Part shown: positions 21,272 to 29,885 of the stretch, one piece after another | Layout of the letters: each line of letters begins with the position of its first letter | Position numbering within the stretch: the stretch's first letter is position 1 | Virus record (IMG/VR): IMGVR_UViG_3300001450_000138 | Span: 2,761 to 32,645 of that record | Direction: 5' to 3' (one strand) | Length of the DNA: 29,885 bases | Source: a virus | The notes under the pieces: model-generated | What the model saw: only the letters and a program-made list of their open reading frames with translations | Databases searched by the model: none | Told to the model about the DNA's origin: nothing | Program-made: the position numbers and the translations under genes

Positions 21272-24144
21272 TTTACAAGGGTATAATGGGAGACAGTGAA
21301 ATTTCACTTCTTTTAAGTAAATTTGAGAGTATATACAGATTTACCTCAAGGGGTTCATATGTTTTTCAAATAAATGAAAAGGATTTAGTAGAACTAGATA
21401 TAGAGGCAGAAGTTTATAATGATATATTAAACAAAGTTGATAGTTTAGATGGTAGGTTAATATTAGTTCTTCGTTCTAATTCTCGTGAATCTATTGTAAT
21501 AGATTCTTACATTTTTTCTACAATAAGTGTTGGGGATTGGCTTAATAAAAAACTCGAATCTCCTGAATTTGTTGATTTAATTAATGCTAATTCATTATTT
21601 GTAGTTTCAGAAATAGCGCGAAGTACAAAAACTCTACAGCAGTTTGGTAAAGTAGCAGGTGACGAAATATGGGAAATAGCGACAAGAGGTAATTTTGATA
21701 GTATAAGGGAAGTAGGAGATTTAAGTCAAATAACAGACAGCATTAATAACAATAATTTATCAAATTTTAAAAGGGATACTTTTGAAGAAGTTGAAATGTA
21801 TATTAGACATTGGAATCAGTTAAAATCTTTAACAGAAGAAGTTGGTGGCAAGGCCAAACCTATCTTGTTTATTGTTATTGGTAGAACATCGTTTAGTTTC
21901 AATGTTGTCATAAATACCGGATATACTTTAGGTCAATTACAAAAGACACTTAGCGTTTCAAGTCAGGGTGTTCATACGGGAGGGAAAAATAATAGGTATG
22001 TAGAGGGCCTTAAATTTAAACCAAGACTCAAATTTACAGAAGATTTTAAAGTTAACAACTTTGATAAATTAGTAGATACTGATGCTCAAAACTTTTTAGT
22101 AGCAAAGGTTAGAAGATACGCTTTACGAAGAGTTAAAGATGGAGGAAAAAAAATAGTTGGTGAATATGTTACCTTTGATAATTATTTTAGTTTTGCATAT
22201 GCCGATATTGATAAGAATTTTTTTACCCCAACAAGAAGTATAGAAAAAAATATTTACTATATTCCATCTATTGGTGATAGTGCCGCTCAAGTTAACAACA
22301 AACAAGCATTAAGGGGATTGAACATAGGTATTTTACAATTTGATAAACCGAGTAAAAATGTAAAATTGGGTGAAGCAATAGAATTATCCATTAAGGCTTA
22401 TCAGGAAGCATGGGGAAGTTATAAACCCTTATCAAGAAAATTTTTTACAGGAAAGAATGAAAATTTCTCAAGGGTAAGAGAACTATTTTATAACATACTT
22501 TATGCTTATGTCGATAGAGCATTAGGGGGCTTTATATCCACAGGAGGTCAAAGAAAATACAGTCCTAAAATTAGTAAAGAAAAAATACTTAAAGCCCGTG
22601 TTTTAGAACCTTTAACCGATGAACAAGAAAATACCATACGATATATGAATAGAAACCTTGAACAATCGGGTGGCAAACTTGATACAGAAACTGAAAAGAA
22701 ATATTTCCAATTCGTAAGAAGTTTTATGGAAAATAGAGCATATAGCCTTAAGGGTGATAATATTGCTATTAATTATGTCCCAACTATGTATGAAAAAGAA
22801 ACAAAAAGGATACTGTCGGGACAAGGTTTTTCTACATCAAAGCAAACAACAGGTGGTTTATATTTAATATCCATTGAAGGTATAGAGAGTAATAATAATA
22901 TATTTAGAAGTTTGCAGAGAGACTTTATAATAGAATATACTTTGGACAATTATTTATCAAGAAATTTATATCAATATTTTGTAGAAATAGATTTAAACAA
23001 TAAAGAAATAAATGTAATCAGGCCATCTCTTGTTGATGATGCCAGTCAATTTAAAATTAATTTTCAAGATTGGGATATTAGAATAGATTTAATTAATTTA
23101 ATTAACAGTCTTATCTCTAAACCTAAAGATTTAGTAGTGAGTGATAAGGGTAGAGTGGGTCTAACCAAACCTGCTAATCCAGCCGAGAGGTCTATGTATA
23201 ATTTAAGTGATGAAGTATTAAGAAGACAAGGGGTAGTAGACCACCCCTTAACTTTACATTATGAACCTATGAGATTTAATAAAGTCACAAGGCAAAGGTC
23301 AGGACATTTATTTTTTGAAAATACAAACGGCGTATTAGTTATATTTCCATTTGACACCTTCTACCATGATATAGAAGGTCAAGGTCAAAAAACTGTTGAT
23401 ATATGTTATACATCTGTTCAGCATATATACGATGATAAATTATTTGGAAATATAGTTGAACAATTATCAAAGCCTTTTTTAGAATGGATTAAGGAAAATG
23501 ATAATATAAGGGATGTAAGTTCTAAAAATAATGAAGAGTTAAATGAATTTGAAATTATTGCGGCTGTTAAATCTGTTTTTGAAGGAAACAACACTACCCC
23601 AATACTAACACCTCAAGTTTTTAAAGCGAGAGTTAAATCTGCAATAAAGGAAAGACTTGACGGACACATTTTTAAAAATACAAAAGGGTCAAAAGCCGCA
23701 TGTGTATATGTTAATACGGAATTTGAAGCCTTTTATTCTGCTGGAGATGAAGGTTATAGATTAGGTATGAATGCTGGAGATGGAACATTTCCTTTTAGTT
23801 GGAAGGCATTTAATAACTTTACAGGTAAAGAAACTGTTTCCGATTTGGACCCTCGGCGTGGTGATATGGTAGTTAATTTAAGAGGAATTTATATAGGAAA
23901 TGTAAATGAACACGCTTTATCTAATGCAATGATGCCTTTATTGCTTAATGAGCCGTCAATCAATATAAATGAAATAGATTTTTATATCGAATTATTTAGC
24001 CGGTATATAAGTCAAGCAACATACAACAACACAGAAGACAGTTTTAAATTGATGGTAAGAGAAGAAATAAAAGAGTATTTGCAAAAAAATCCAGAAGCAA
24101 TACAAATTAAGAAAATAGCAAGAAGAAATATGAGTCCAAATTAA
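21268..24144 (+). CDS. Very large unidentified protein after portal, 958 aa
   Basis: The GTG at 21268 overlaps the portal stop (GTGA); an ATG at 21286 is an alternative. No recognised domain. The chain is Asn/Lys/Ile-rich and seems alpha/beta with long helical stretches. Basic Gly/Lys segments (RVKDGGKKIVGEYVTF) and a region with several Phe/Tyr-rich strands near residues 640-760 are visible. No signal peptide or membrane helix. Position between portal and prohead protease suggests a virion, head-completion or ejected internal protein; this is inference from synteny only. It carries no tag. Confidence 0.55.
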   Translation: MIYKGIMGDSEISLLLSKFESIYRFTSRGSYVFQINEKDLVELDIEAEVYNDILNKVDSLDGRLILVLRSNSRESIVIDSYIFSTISVGDWLNKKLESPEFVDLINANSLFVVSEIARSTKTLQQFGKVAGDEIWEIATRGNFDSIREVGDLSQITDSINNNNLSNFKRDTFEEVEMYIRHWNQLKSLTEEVGGKAKPILFIVIGRTSFSFNVVINTGYTLGQLQKTLSVSSQGVHTGGKNNRYVEGLKFKPRLKFTEDFKVNNFDKLVDTDAQNFLVAKVRRYALRRVKDGGKKIVGEYVTFDNYFSFAYADIDKNFFTPTRSIEKNIYYIPSIGDSAAQVNNKQALRGLNIGILQFDKPSKNVKLGEAIELSIKAYQEAWGSYKPLSRKFFTGKNENFSRVRELFYNILYAYVDRALGGFISTGGQRKYSPKISKEKILKARVLEPLTDEQENTIRYMNRNLEQSGGKLDTETEKKYFQFVRSFMENRAYSLKGDNIAINYVPTMYEKETKRILSGQGFSTSKQTTGGLYLISIEGIESNNNIFRSLQRDFIIEYTLDNYLSRNLYQYFVEIDLNNKEINVIRPSLVDDASQFKINFQDWDIRIDLINLINSLISKPKDLVVSDKGRVGLTKPANPAERSMYNLSDEVLRRQGVVDHPLTLHYEPMRFNKVTRQRSGHLFFENTNGVLVIFPFDTFYHDIEGQGQKTVDICYTSVQHIYDDKLFGNIVEQLSKPFLEWIKENDNIRDVSSKNNEELNEFEIIAAVKSVFEGNNTTPILTPQVFKARVKSAIKERLDGHIFKNTKGSKAACVYVNTEFEAFYSAGDEGYRLGMNAGDGTFPFSWKAFNNFTGKETVSDLDPRRGDMVVNLRGIYIGNVNEHALSNAMMPLLLNEPSININEIDFYIELFSRYISQATYNNTEDSFKLMVREEIKEYLQKNPEAIQIKKIARRNMSPN

Positions 24145-24156
24145 GGAGAAATAAAT

Positions 24157-24372
24157 ATGAGTAATATAATAAGAAGAAAATTAGATGAAGCGAAACAACA
24201 ATTGGCAGACCTTGAGCGAAAGGCTAATAAACCGGAACCTACGCCTAAGAAAACTGTGGACTTAACAATGAATGTTCCCGAAGTTCCTCCGGATAACTTT
24301 GAGGCAGACCCTGTTATCCCCGGAATTATTCGACCCGGACCAAAAATGTCCAAAAAATTTAGACAGGTGTAA
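24157..24372 (+). CDS. Small coiled-coil / proline-rich protein, 71 aa
   Basis: ATG 24157 follows AAGGAGAAATAAAT, a good ribosome-binding site. Residues 1-28 form a basic-to-mixed amphipathic helix (IIRRKLDEAKQQLADLERKA). The remainder is Pro-rich and extended (KPEPTPKK, VPEVPPDNFEADP). Such a helix-plus-tail design suits a small assembly or linker protein. It ends two bases before the next tagged gene. No family recognised. Confidence 0.6.
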   Translation: MSNIIRRKLDEAKQQLADLERKANKPEPTPKKTVDLTMNVPEVPPDNFEADPVIPGIIRPGPKMSKKFRQV

Positions 24373-24374
24373 GT

Positions 24375-26810
24375 ATGTGGGAAACAATTCTAAAGAGAAA
24401 TATTAAGCCTAATGCTACTCTTAATGAAGTTGAGATTAAGATTAGACAGGCATTAAAAGTTCCTGCTTTAGAAGATGCTATTTCTGTAAATGAAGATAAA
24501 GCACAACGACTTGTTAATACATCTAAAAGAAAAGAAAGACAAGAATTGCTACAAAAAATTAAACAGGATAAACAAACTTTACAGTCGTATAAGAAATCAA
24601 ATCCTTTCTTAGCCTTTGGAAATAAAAAAGACATTCAAATTAATGATGCTGGAGAAATTATTGATGATGGTTATGGTAAAGGAGAATTTTACCCCATATA
24701 TGTTATAGAATCAGGAAAAGGTAAAACAAGACCGGGAATGGGTTCAGATAGCGGTAAAAAATTAATTAACCCAGAACTACCTCTTACAATAGAAGCGGCG
24801 GCTTTACATTATAAAGAAAATATTGTTGACTATGATAAAGCAAATGTTAATAGGGTTATGCCGAAAGATAAACCTTATGATGCACCTTATGGTCGAAAGG
24901 TAGAATCTAAGGATATTGAACCTTCTAAAGATGCTAAAGATTTAGAAGAAGCAAAAGAAAGATTAAGTTATTATGAAAATATAATTGAAGATAGAAGAAC
25001 TTCTAATGATGAAGCGATGATTTTAAGACTTCGTAGTGAGATAAAGGAATTAGAATCACAAATGATTGAAGATGCTGAGGAAAATACAAGGGTGGAATTT
25101 GAAGCGGCACAACAAAATTTGACTACAAAAACAACCCTACCACAAATAAGAACAATCCTACGACCAATTACAAATGCTGATTTCAATGACTTTATTATCT
25201 CATTAGATGAATTCGTGGACAGTGGTTCTTCACCTATTATTGATAAATACCGAGAAAAAAATCCTGATAAATTCACAGATATTATGGCTTTAGTAGAATC
25301 TTCTTCTTCTTCATTAGACAGTTCTAATCCTGCTGATAGATATATAGACAAACTTACTATGATGGTTAATAAGAAGTCAATTGACTTTAATAGGGATGAA
25401 AATTACAATAGAGTTTCATTACAGGTTTCCGATACTAAAAGATACAGTAGAGAAAACAATAGATTAATTCTTCCTACCAATCAAGACCTTTCGGGAAAGT
25501 TTAACGATATTTCTACATGGTTGGCTAAACATTACGAACCATTACCAGAAGTTGGAGATAAAGATTTATTTATTAAAAAACTTATTAACGCTATTAATAA
25601 TGTTGTAGACGAAAAGGGTGGTAATAATTCAATTGCCTATGCAATACAACGAATGTTAAATGACAATTTAGCAAGTCAATTTTCAAGACAGGTTGTAGTG
25701 ACAGGTAGATATTTAGACTCAAACACAGAACAACAAAAGTTTAGACAATTTATTAACACCAAGTCAAGAAAGGATATGAGGTTATTAGAAAATATAGCCA
25801 CCTTTTTACACCGAGGAAATCAAATGTCGGGTTTTCTTACTCAAAGTCAAATAGACGATGCCAACGAAATGCTTCAAGAACAGGTGGGTAGTAAGCAGTT
25901 TGGTAGATATTTCCTCACAGAAATCCCTTCAGCACAATTACAAAGAAAACCTAAAAGTAATTTAGCGGAAAGATTTGGTGCTAAGGGTAGAAAGCAAACT
26001 GGTAAAGGTGAATTAGTAGTTCCAGAAAAATTTGCAGGAGCATCAGGAAAACCTAAAGAAGGTCCAGTAAATAGACCGAAACAAAGAACACCAACTTTAT
26101 ATCCTAAAGATACTGCTCGCAATAAAAAGAAATTAAATTATCCTGAAGATTATGAACCTATGACTGGAAGTTATTCCGACGAACTTACAGAAAACCAAAA
26201 AACAGTTTTAGCAGATATTAGACAATCGTATAAGGTTAACAGTCCTCCTTCAAAAAAGGAAATAGAAGAAAGATTACAAAATTTGAGAGAACTACAAAGT
26301 CAAAATGAACCGGTATCGGATGAAGAAAGAGACAAATTAAACCAAGAATTTGCTGAATCATTAGGTCCGATTGCTATGAAGCGTGATGGTATAATATCAT
26401 ACGAACCTTATTCAGCAAGACGCAGAAAGTTTTCAATAGGGGGTAAGAATCTCGAAGAAGTAATCGCTCAAATTAAGTTAAACCTTGATAATGGTTCTTC
26501 ACCTCTTAGCAGTTTTTATGAAACGCAGGTGAAGAAGGCAGACCTATCAGCACTTTCTACTAAGGAAAGACGCAAGGTTAAAACAATGCTTCAAAACGCC
26601 CATCCAACAGAATACTTCGGTGAAGACTACCTCCGTTTGGGCAAAGTTATAAATATAATTGACGGTTTAGCGGAGGATGAAGAGGCCGAACTCTTGGAGA
26701 AGTTGGGAGTCAAAAATCTACAAATGGTTAAGACCGCCGCATCACTAAGAAAGAAATATGAAAATCTATACAAAAAATTATACGATATGGTATATGATGA
26801 GGAGGAATAA
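24375..26810 (+). CDS. Very large tagged protein, 811 aa
   Basis: The protein starts MWETILKRN, a clear tag (W-x-x-I-L-K) with the residue before Trp missing. It is the largest tagged protein and lies far from the main array, between portal and prohead protease. After an N-terminal helical part there is a domain around residues 95-180 (GEFYPIYVIESGKGKTRPGM ... APYGRKVES). A strong coiled coil follows at about 185-245, then a mixed middle and a Lys/Pro-rich linker (PVNRPKQRTPTLYPKDTARN, about 565-590). The last 200 residues are helical and charged. No enzyme motif is seen. Length and coiled coils are compatible with a scaffold or an internal virion protein. Confidence 0.6.
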   Translation: MWETILKRNIKPNATLNEVEIKIRQALKVPALEDAISVNEDKAQRLVNTSKRKERQELLQKIKQDKQTLQSYKKSNPFLAFGNKKDIQINDAGEIIDDGYGKGEFYPIYVIESGKGKTRPGMGSDSGKKLINPELPLTIEAAALHYKENIVDYDKANVNRVMPKDKPYDAPYGRKVESKDIEPSKDAKDLEEAKERLSYYENIIEDRRTSNDEAMILRLRSEIKELESQMIEDAEENTRVEFEAAQQNLTTKTTLPQIRTILRPITNADFNDFIISLDEFVDSGSSPIIDKYREKNPDKFTDIMALVESSSSSLDSSNPADRYIDKLTMMVNKKSIDFNRDENYNRVSLQVSDTKRYSRENNRLILPTNQDLSGKFNDISTWLAKHYEPLPEVGDKDLFIKKLINAINNVVDEKGGNNSIAYAIQRMLNDNLASQFSRQVVVTGRYLDSNTEQQKFRQFINTKSRKDMRLLENIATFLHRGNQMSGFLTQSQIDDANEMLQEQVGSKQFGRYFLTEIPSAQLQRKPKSNLAERFGAKGRKQTGKGELVVPEKFAGASGKPKEGPVNRPKQRTPTLYPKDTARNKKKLNYPEDYEPMTGSYSDELTENQKTVLADIRQSYKVNSPPSKKEIEERLQNLRELQSQNEPVSDEERDKLNQEFAESLGPIAMKRDGIISYEPYSARRRKFSIGGKNLEEVIAQIKLNLDNGSSPLSSFYETQVKKADLSALSTKERRKVKTMLQNAHPTEYFGEDYLRLGKVINIIDGLAEDEEAELLEKLGVKNLQMVKTAASLRKKYENLYKKLYDMVYDEEE

Positions 26811-26813
26811 AAA

Positions 26814-27050
26814 ATGGAAGAAGAAACAACAATTGAAATTTTAGAAATATTGAAGGCCCTATCCGATAAGGTTAAGGATTTAGAGAAAAAATTAGAAGAC
26901 TCGGACACAGCAATTATGAAGGCTGGATTTGTACGAAGTCCGAGACCAAGTGCAAAAACTCAAGCAGGGATGCCCAGCGGTGATGTAATTTCAAAAATGG
27001 ATTGGAATGATTTAGATTCACTTGTGAAAAATTTGGAGGGAACAATATGA
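26814..27050 (+). CDS. Small coiled-coil protein, 78 aa
   Basis: ATG 26814 lies after GAGGAGGAAT, a strong ribosome-binding site within the end of the previous gene. Residues 1-35 are a heptad-patterned acidic helix (IEILEILKALSDKVKDLEKK), then a basic Pro/Ser linker (GFVRSPRPSAKTQAGMPSG) and a second short helix (KMDWNDLDSLVKNLEG). It overlaps the next gene as ATGA. The layout suggests a small scaffold or chaperone-like assembly factor. No specific family. Confidence 0.6.
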   Translation: MEEETTIEILEILKALSDKVKDLEKKLEDSDTAIMKAGFVRSPRPSAKTQAGMPSGDVISKMDWNDLDSLVKNLEGTI

Positions 27051-27469
27051 GCAAAGAAAAAATGATAGCAGATGAAGCAGACATACAAGGTGTAGATGTT
27101 TTAACACAACTGACCGAACTTACAGTATTACTTACAAACGCATTAGGCTACGAACCTGCCGATAAACAAAAGGATGAGAAGGCTGGAAAGCAAGTTGATG
27201 TTGAAAGATTAGCCGCTAAGACCATCACCAAACAAATTAATTTAATTCGCAGGGAATACGAAACCAAACTTATGCCGGAGAATATGACCTATAAGGCGGA
27301 ACCCGACGAAGAAGAAATACGAATTGAGTCGGATGGAAACGCGGAAGATTCACAAGACAAAGATGTTGAGGCCGCATTGGAAACAGCACTCGGAAAACTT
27401 AAGCGTCTTAAGCATACACTAACAATTAACGAGGATGCCGCTTTAACCCCAAGTGATGAAATGGTGTGA
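27047..27469 (+). CDS. Unidentified acidic protein, 140 aa
   Basis: The ATG overlaps the previous TGA. The N-terminal 85 residues are helical (VDVLTQLTELTVLLTNALGY, then RLAAKTITKQINLIRREYE), followed by an acidic linker (EPDEEEIRIESDGNAEDSQD) and a short helical end. No motifs. It lies directly before the ligase gene. Possibly a small structural or scaffold component by position; unrecognised. Confidence 0.6.
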   Translation: MSKEKMIADEADIQGVDVLTQLTELTVLLTNALGYEPADKQKDEKAGKQVDVERLAAKTITKQINLIRREYETKLMPENMTYKAEPDEEEIRIESDGNAEDSQDKDVEAALETALGKLKRLKHTLTINEDAALTPSDEMV

Positions 27470-27474
27470 GGGTA

Positions 27475-29571
27475 ATGGCTTTTACCCAATTCGATAGCGT
27501 AGTAAAAAATGTTTCTTCTTTAAGAAATATGGTTCGTGCTACTTTTTTAAGTGCGAGAGATAATCCTAAAGCGTATGAAAAAGATTGGCAGAAATTAGTT
27601 GTCGAACTTAGAGAAATGCTAAAAGACCCTAAACTTAAGGAACAGTTTCCTAATATAGATGATAGCGTTTTATTTTCCGATGAGACATTTTCTGTAAATA
27701 ATGAAGGGGCTGGAAATTTATACAACTCATTTAATAATAAATCTACCCCTGCGGTCATAGTAAAACAGGATAGACCTGAAAAATTTATTGAACCTAATAA
27801 ACCAATGTATCGTATATTTGAAATAGACGACATGAAAGAAATCAAAGGACTTACTACAGAATATGTTGTTCAAGAAAAATACGATGGGTTAAGAATACAG
27901 ATACATAAATTTGATAATAAAGTAAAAATTTATACATTCAATGCGAGGGACATTACAGAAAAAATGCCTCAATGTGTTAAGGTGTTGGAGGACCGAGTTT
28001 TTCCTAACTGTATATTAGATGCAGAAGCCGTCATGTATAAAGACGGAGAAGCATTAGTTCGAGCCGATACTCTCGCACACATAAATAAAAAGGTTACAGA
28101 CGAAGCAGATATTAAAGCCCATGTTTTTGATATTATGTATTTTGAAGATAACTCCGTCGTATCGGATAAATTAGAAGAACGACTAATGATTCTTATGAAA
28201 AACTTTTCAGCAAATGCTGACGAGTATGTACTATTTCCCAATAAGAACAATACAAGAGATGCTGACTCCTTAGCAGAAATTGAAGAATATGCTATGGATA
28301 TAATGAAGAATCCTGCTTCGGAAGGAGTAGTTATTAAGGATGCTAAGTCTTCTTATGTTATTGGTAAAAAGAAAAACCCTAAATGGATTAAGTGGAAAAA
28401 ATTTGTAGACTTAGATGTTATGGTTTTAGACAAGACAGAAAATAAAAATGGAACATTTGGTTATACTATGGGTATAGGTCCTGTTGAAGAAGATTCTATT
28501 AAGGCAGTAGAAATAGATGGGGATTATTATATGAATGTAGGAAAGACTACCAACACCCAAAAAGATGTTGAGGTTGGTACTATTATTCGTGTTATGGCTG
28601 ATGAAATTATGGGTAATAATAAAAAAGGTTTCTCTTTATTTAATTCTAAGTTTCACGAAATACCAGAAGTAAAACTTCCGGATAAATTAATTACTCTTGA
28701 ATTTTTAACAACGGGTGGAAAAAAGAGTCTTGGTGATTACAAGATTGAAGCCCTTACAAAGTCGTATGAAATTACAGACGGAATACATGGTATTGCTAAA
28801 TTAAATACCGAACTTAATTTAGAGGGTTTTATTTTTCATGGATTTAAGGATGAAAACTTAATGTCTAAAAATGCTTCCTTAGATATAGATTTTTGGAAAG
28901 AAGAATTGAAAGATGCTTATGGTAAAGACAACGGTAGATTTTTTGTATTCGTAAAACAATTAGTCGATGAATATGGAACTTTATCGGCAAATGATATTTT
29001 TGGTAGGGTAGTTAAACATGATGAAAAAATGATGAATAGACTTTTTGGTAATGATTCAAAGGCGGAAGAAAAAATGAAAGAACGCCTAATGAAAGCGGGT
29101 GAAACATATGGAATTGTTTATTCTGCTGGTAAATTTTCCCATAACGATAATATGTTAAATAAGGCAGAAGCAAGAAATGGGGAATTTGAACTTTGGATTA
29201 CCGATAGTGGGTATCTGCACTTTGTTATACTCTACAAAGGTAAAAAGATGGCATGGGAAATACAAGTGAGTGGGGATGAACAAATTTATGATTTCTTAGG
29301 CGAATCAGGAAAATACCCATGTAAGCAAATTGTAAAACCTAAAACTGACGACCTTCTCGAAAGAGGTCCAATGATTTTAGGCGCACAAAGAAAAGGCTAT
29401 CACGAGTACATTCTTAACGGTAAAGAGATAAAAACAAAACTACATTGTAGATATTTACCTGTTGAAGGTAAAGAAATGTGGCTTGCTTGGACAGGTTATG
29501 AAACAAAACCCGCACCTAAATCAAGTGATTCAGGGCTAATAAATATCTATGAAGATGATTCTTCCGATTAG
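27475..29571 (+). CDS. ATP-dependent DNA ligase with large C-terminal extension, 698 aa
   Basis: Seals DNA nicks using ATP through a ligase-adenylate intermediate. Nucleotidyltransferase motifs are complete: motif I EKYDGLR with catalytic Lys135, Ia FNARDIT, III LDAEAVMY (181-188), IIIa FDIMYF (218-223), IV SEGVVIKD (282-289), V WIKWKK (304-309). An OB domain follows (about 312-400, VDLDVMVLDK...VGTIIRVMADEI). The N-terminal 120 residues are short and replace the usual DNA-binding domain. The last roughly 300 residues are unidentified and contain strand-rich blocks (FELWITDSGYLHFVILYKG; LHCRYLPVEGKEMWLAW). ATG 27475 is preferred over GTG 27466. Unusually, it sits among structural genes next to the prohead protease. 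Confidence 0.9.
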   Translation: MAFTQFDSVVKNVSSLRNMVRATFLSARDNPKAYEKDWQKLVVELREMLKDPKLKEQFPNIDDSVLFSDETFSVNNEGAGNLYNSFNNKSTPAVIVKQDRPEKFIEPNKPMYRIFEIDDMKEIKGLTTEYVVQEKYDGLRIQIHKFDNKVKIYTFNARDITEKMPQCVKVLEDRVFPNCILDAEAVMYKDGEALVRADTLAHINKKVTDEADIKAHVFDIMYFEDNSVVSDKLEERLMILMKNFSANADEYVLFPNKNNTRDADSLAEIEEYAMDIMKNPASEGVVIKDAKSSYVIGKKKNPKWIKWKKFVDLDVMVLDKTENKNGTFGYTMGIGPVEEDSIKAVEIDGDYYMNVGKTTNTQKDVEVGTIIRVMADEIMGNNKKGFSLFNSKFHEIPEVKLPDKLITLEFLTTGGKKSLGDYKIEALTKSYEITDGIHGIAKLNTELNLEGFIFHGFKDENLMSKNASLDIDFWKEELKDAYGKDNGRFFVFVKQLVDEYGTLSANDIFGRVVKHDEKMMNRLFGNDSKAEEKMKERLMKAGETYGIVYSAGKFSHNDNMLNKAEARNGEFELWITDSGYLHFVILYKGKKMAWEIQVSGDEQIYDFLGESGKYPCKQIVKPKTDDLLERGPMILGAQRKGYHEYILNGKEIKTKLHCRYLPVEGKEMWLAWTGYETKPAPKSSDSGLINIYEDDSSD

Positions 29572-29607
29572 ATACTTTAATATAGTCCTTAGAATACAGA
29601 CCCTATC
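29572..29607 (+). promoter_or_regulatory. Archaeal-type promoter of the prohead protease gene
   Basis: TTTAATATA (29576-29584) lies 24-32 nt before the ATG at 29608, the distance expected between a TATA box and a start site at or next to the start codon. No Shine-Dalgarno is seen, so a leaderless transcript is likely. Confidence 0.5.
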
Positions 29608-29885
29608 ATGCAGTTAGAAACCCCTATGTTCGGAAACGAACCCAATAGTGGCGGAGAACTTGTAATTCTCAAGTCAAATAACGAATGCGTTATTGCTGGC
29701 TACGCATCAGTTGATGTAGTAGATAAACAGAATGATAAAATTACTTTAGGCGCAATTAAAGAAGCGGCTGATAAATTTATGAAGCAAGACCGATATAGAA
29801 ATGTTATGATTACACATTCTAATGTTCAAGTCGGAGAGGTCGTAGACCAATATACAGATTCCAATGGTAAAGTCCTAAAAACAGG
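29608..29885 (+). CDS. Prohead protease (XkdF/HK97 type), 5' part only
   Basis: The gene runs off the right edge; 92 codons are visible. The segment ECVIAGYASVDVVDKQNDKI is typical of phage prohead proteases ('i.GyaS..~vD..gd.i'). It is followed by a helix (GAIKEAADKFMKQD) and NVMITHSNVQVGEVVD, where the His matches the catalytic His in the serine-protease fold of this family. The enzyme would mature the capsid by trimming scaffold and other internal proteins. The Ser and third residue lie beyond the window. It is transcribed from its own promoter, and the major capsid gene is expected next. Confidence 0.85.
   Translation, partial: MQLETPMFGNEPNSGGELVILKSNNECVIAGYASVDVVDKQNDKITLGAIKEAADKFMKQDRYRNVMITHSNVQVGEVVDQYTDSNGKVLKT

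Noticed and set aside
1-29885. Integrase, transposase or insertion sequence
   Set aside because: No catalytic motifs or terminal inverted repeats of such elements were seen.

Overview
The window looks like the late (virion assembly and packaging) region of a tailed dsDNA virus of the Caudoviricetes type, most likely infecting an archaeon. A large terminase subunit, a portal protein and the start of an XkdF/HK97-type prohead protease are recognisable. The archaeal host is inferred from TATA-box promoters placed just upstream of short-leader or leaderless starts (10766 and 29576), U-rich terminators, a portal carrying zinc-binding Cys clusters, and a KYDG-type ATP-dependent DNA ligase. The AT-rich composition, tightly overlapping small genes and small basic 'SAYASGALV' and 'PCGRK..CRPT' modules fit marine viruses, such as those of Poseidoniales or Nitrososphaeria. 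The host cannot be fixed from this sequence alone.

Layout. (1) 1-1178: the end of an upstream gene with an acidic tail, then three tiny plus-strand genes. (2) 1179-2312: a regulatory or replication-like region. It holds a large hairpin, a probable small RNA, five copies of a palindromic element (TACCATATGGTA), and the only minus-strand genes of the window, a two-gene island closed by a cUUCGg hairpin terminator. (3) 2313-10764: an array of mostly small, unidentified plus-strand genes, nearly all translationally coupled by 1-17 nt overlaps or tiny gaps. Many begin with the same eight-residue N-terminal motif, M-x-W-x-x-I-[LI]-K. Recognisable members carry an HExxH metallopeptidase motif, a PAP2 phosphatase, Zn-binding proteins and a small basic Cys-containing protein. 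(4) 10807-16838: a promoter, a one-TM small protein, two very large unknown proteins, a GNAT-like protein and a protein built of three repeats. (5) 16838-21271: terL, a freestanding LAGLIDADG homing endonuclease, and portal. (6) 21268-27469: large and small unknown proteins, probably structural. (7) 27475-29571: DNA ligase with a large unidentified C-terminal extension. (8) 29608 to the end: prohead protease behind its own promoter. The major capsid gene is expected just outside the right edge.

The most notable signal is the repeated N-terminal tag. It is conserved in amino acids but not in codons, and occurs on otherwise unrelated proteins. It occurs once as a complete ten-codon ORF, and internally where two domains meet in probable fusion proteins. 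By analogy with the capsid-targeting sequences of T4 internal proteins, I infer that it may recruit a set of proteins into the prohead, possibly for delivery into the host. That function is a hypothesis. The second notable signal is the five-copy composite palindrome around the minus-strand island.
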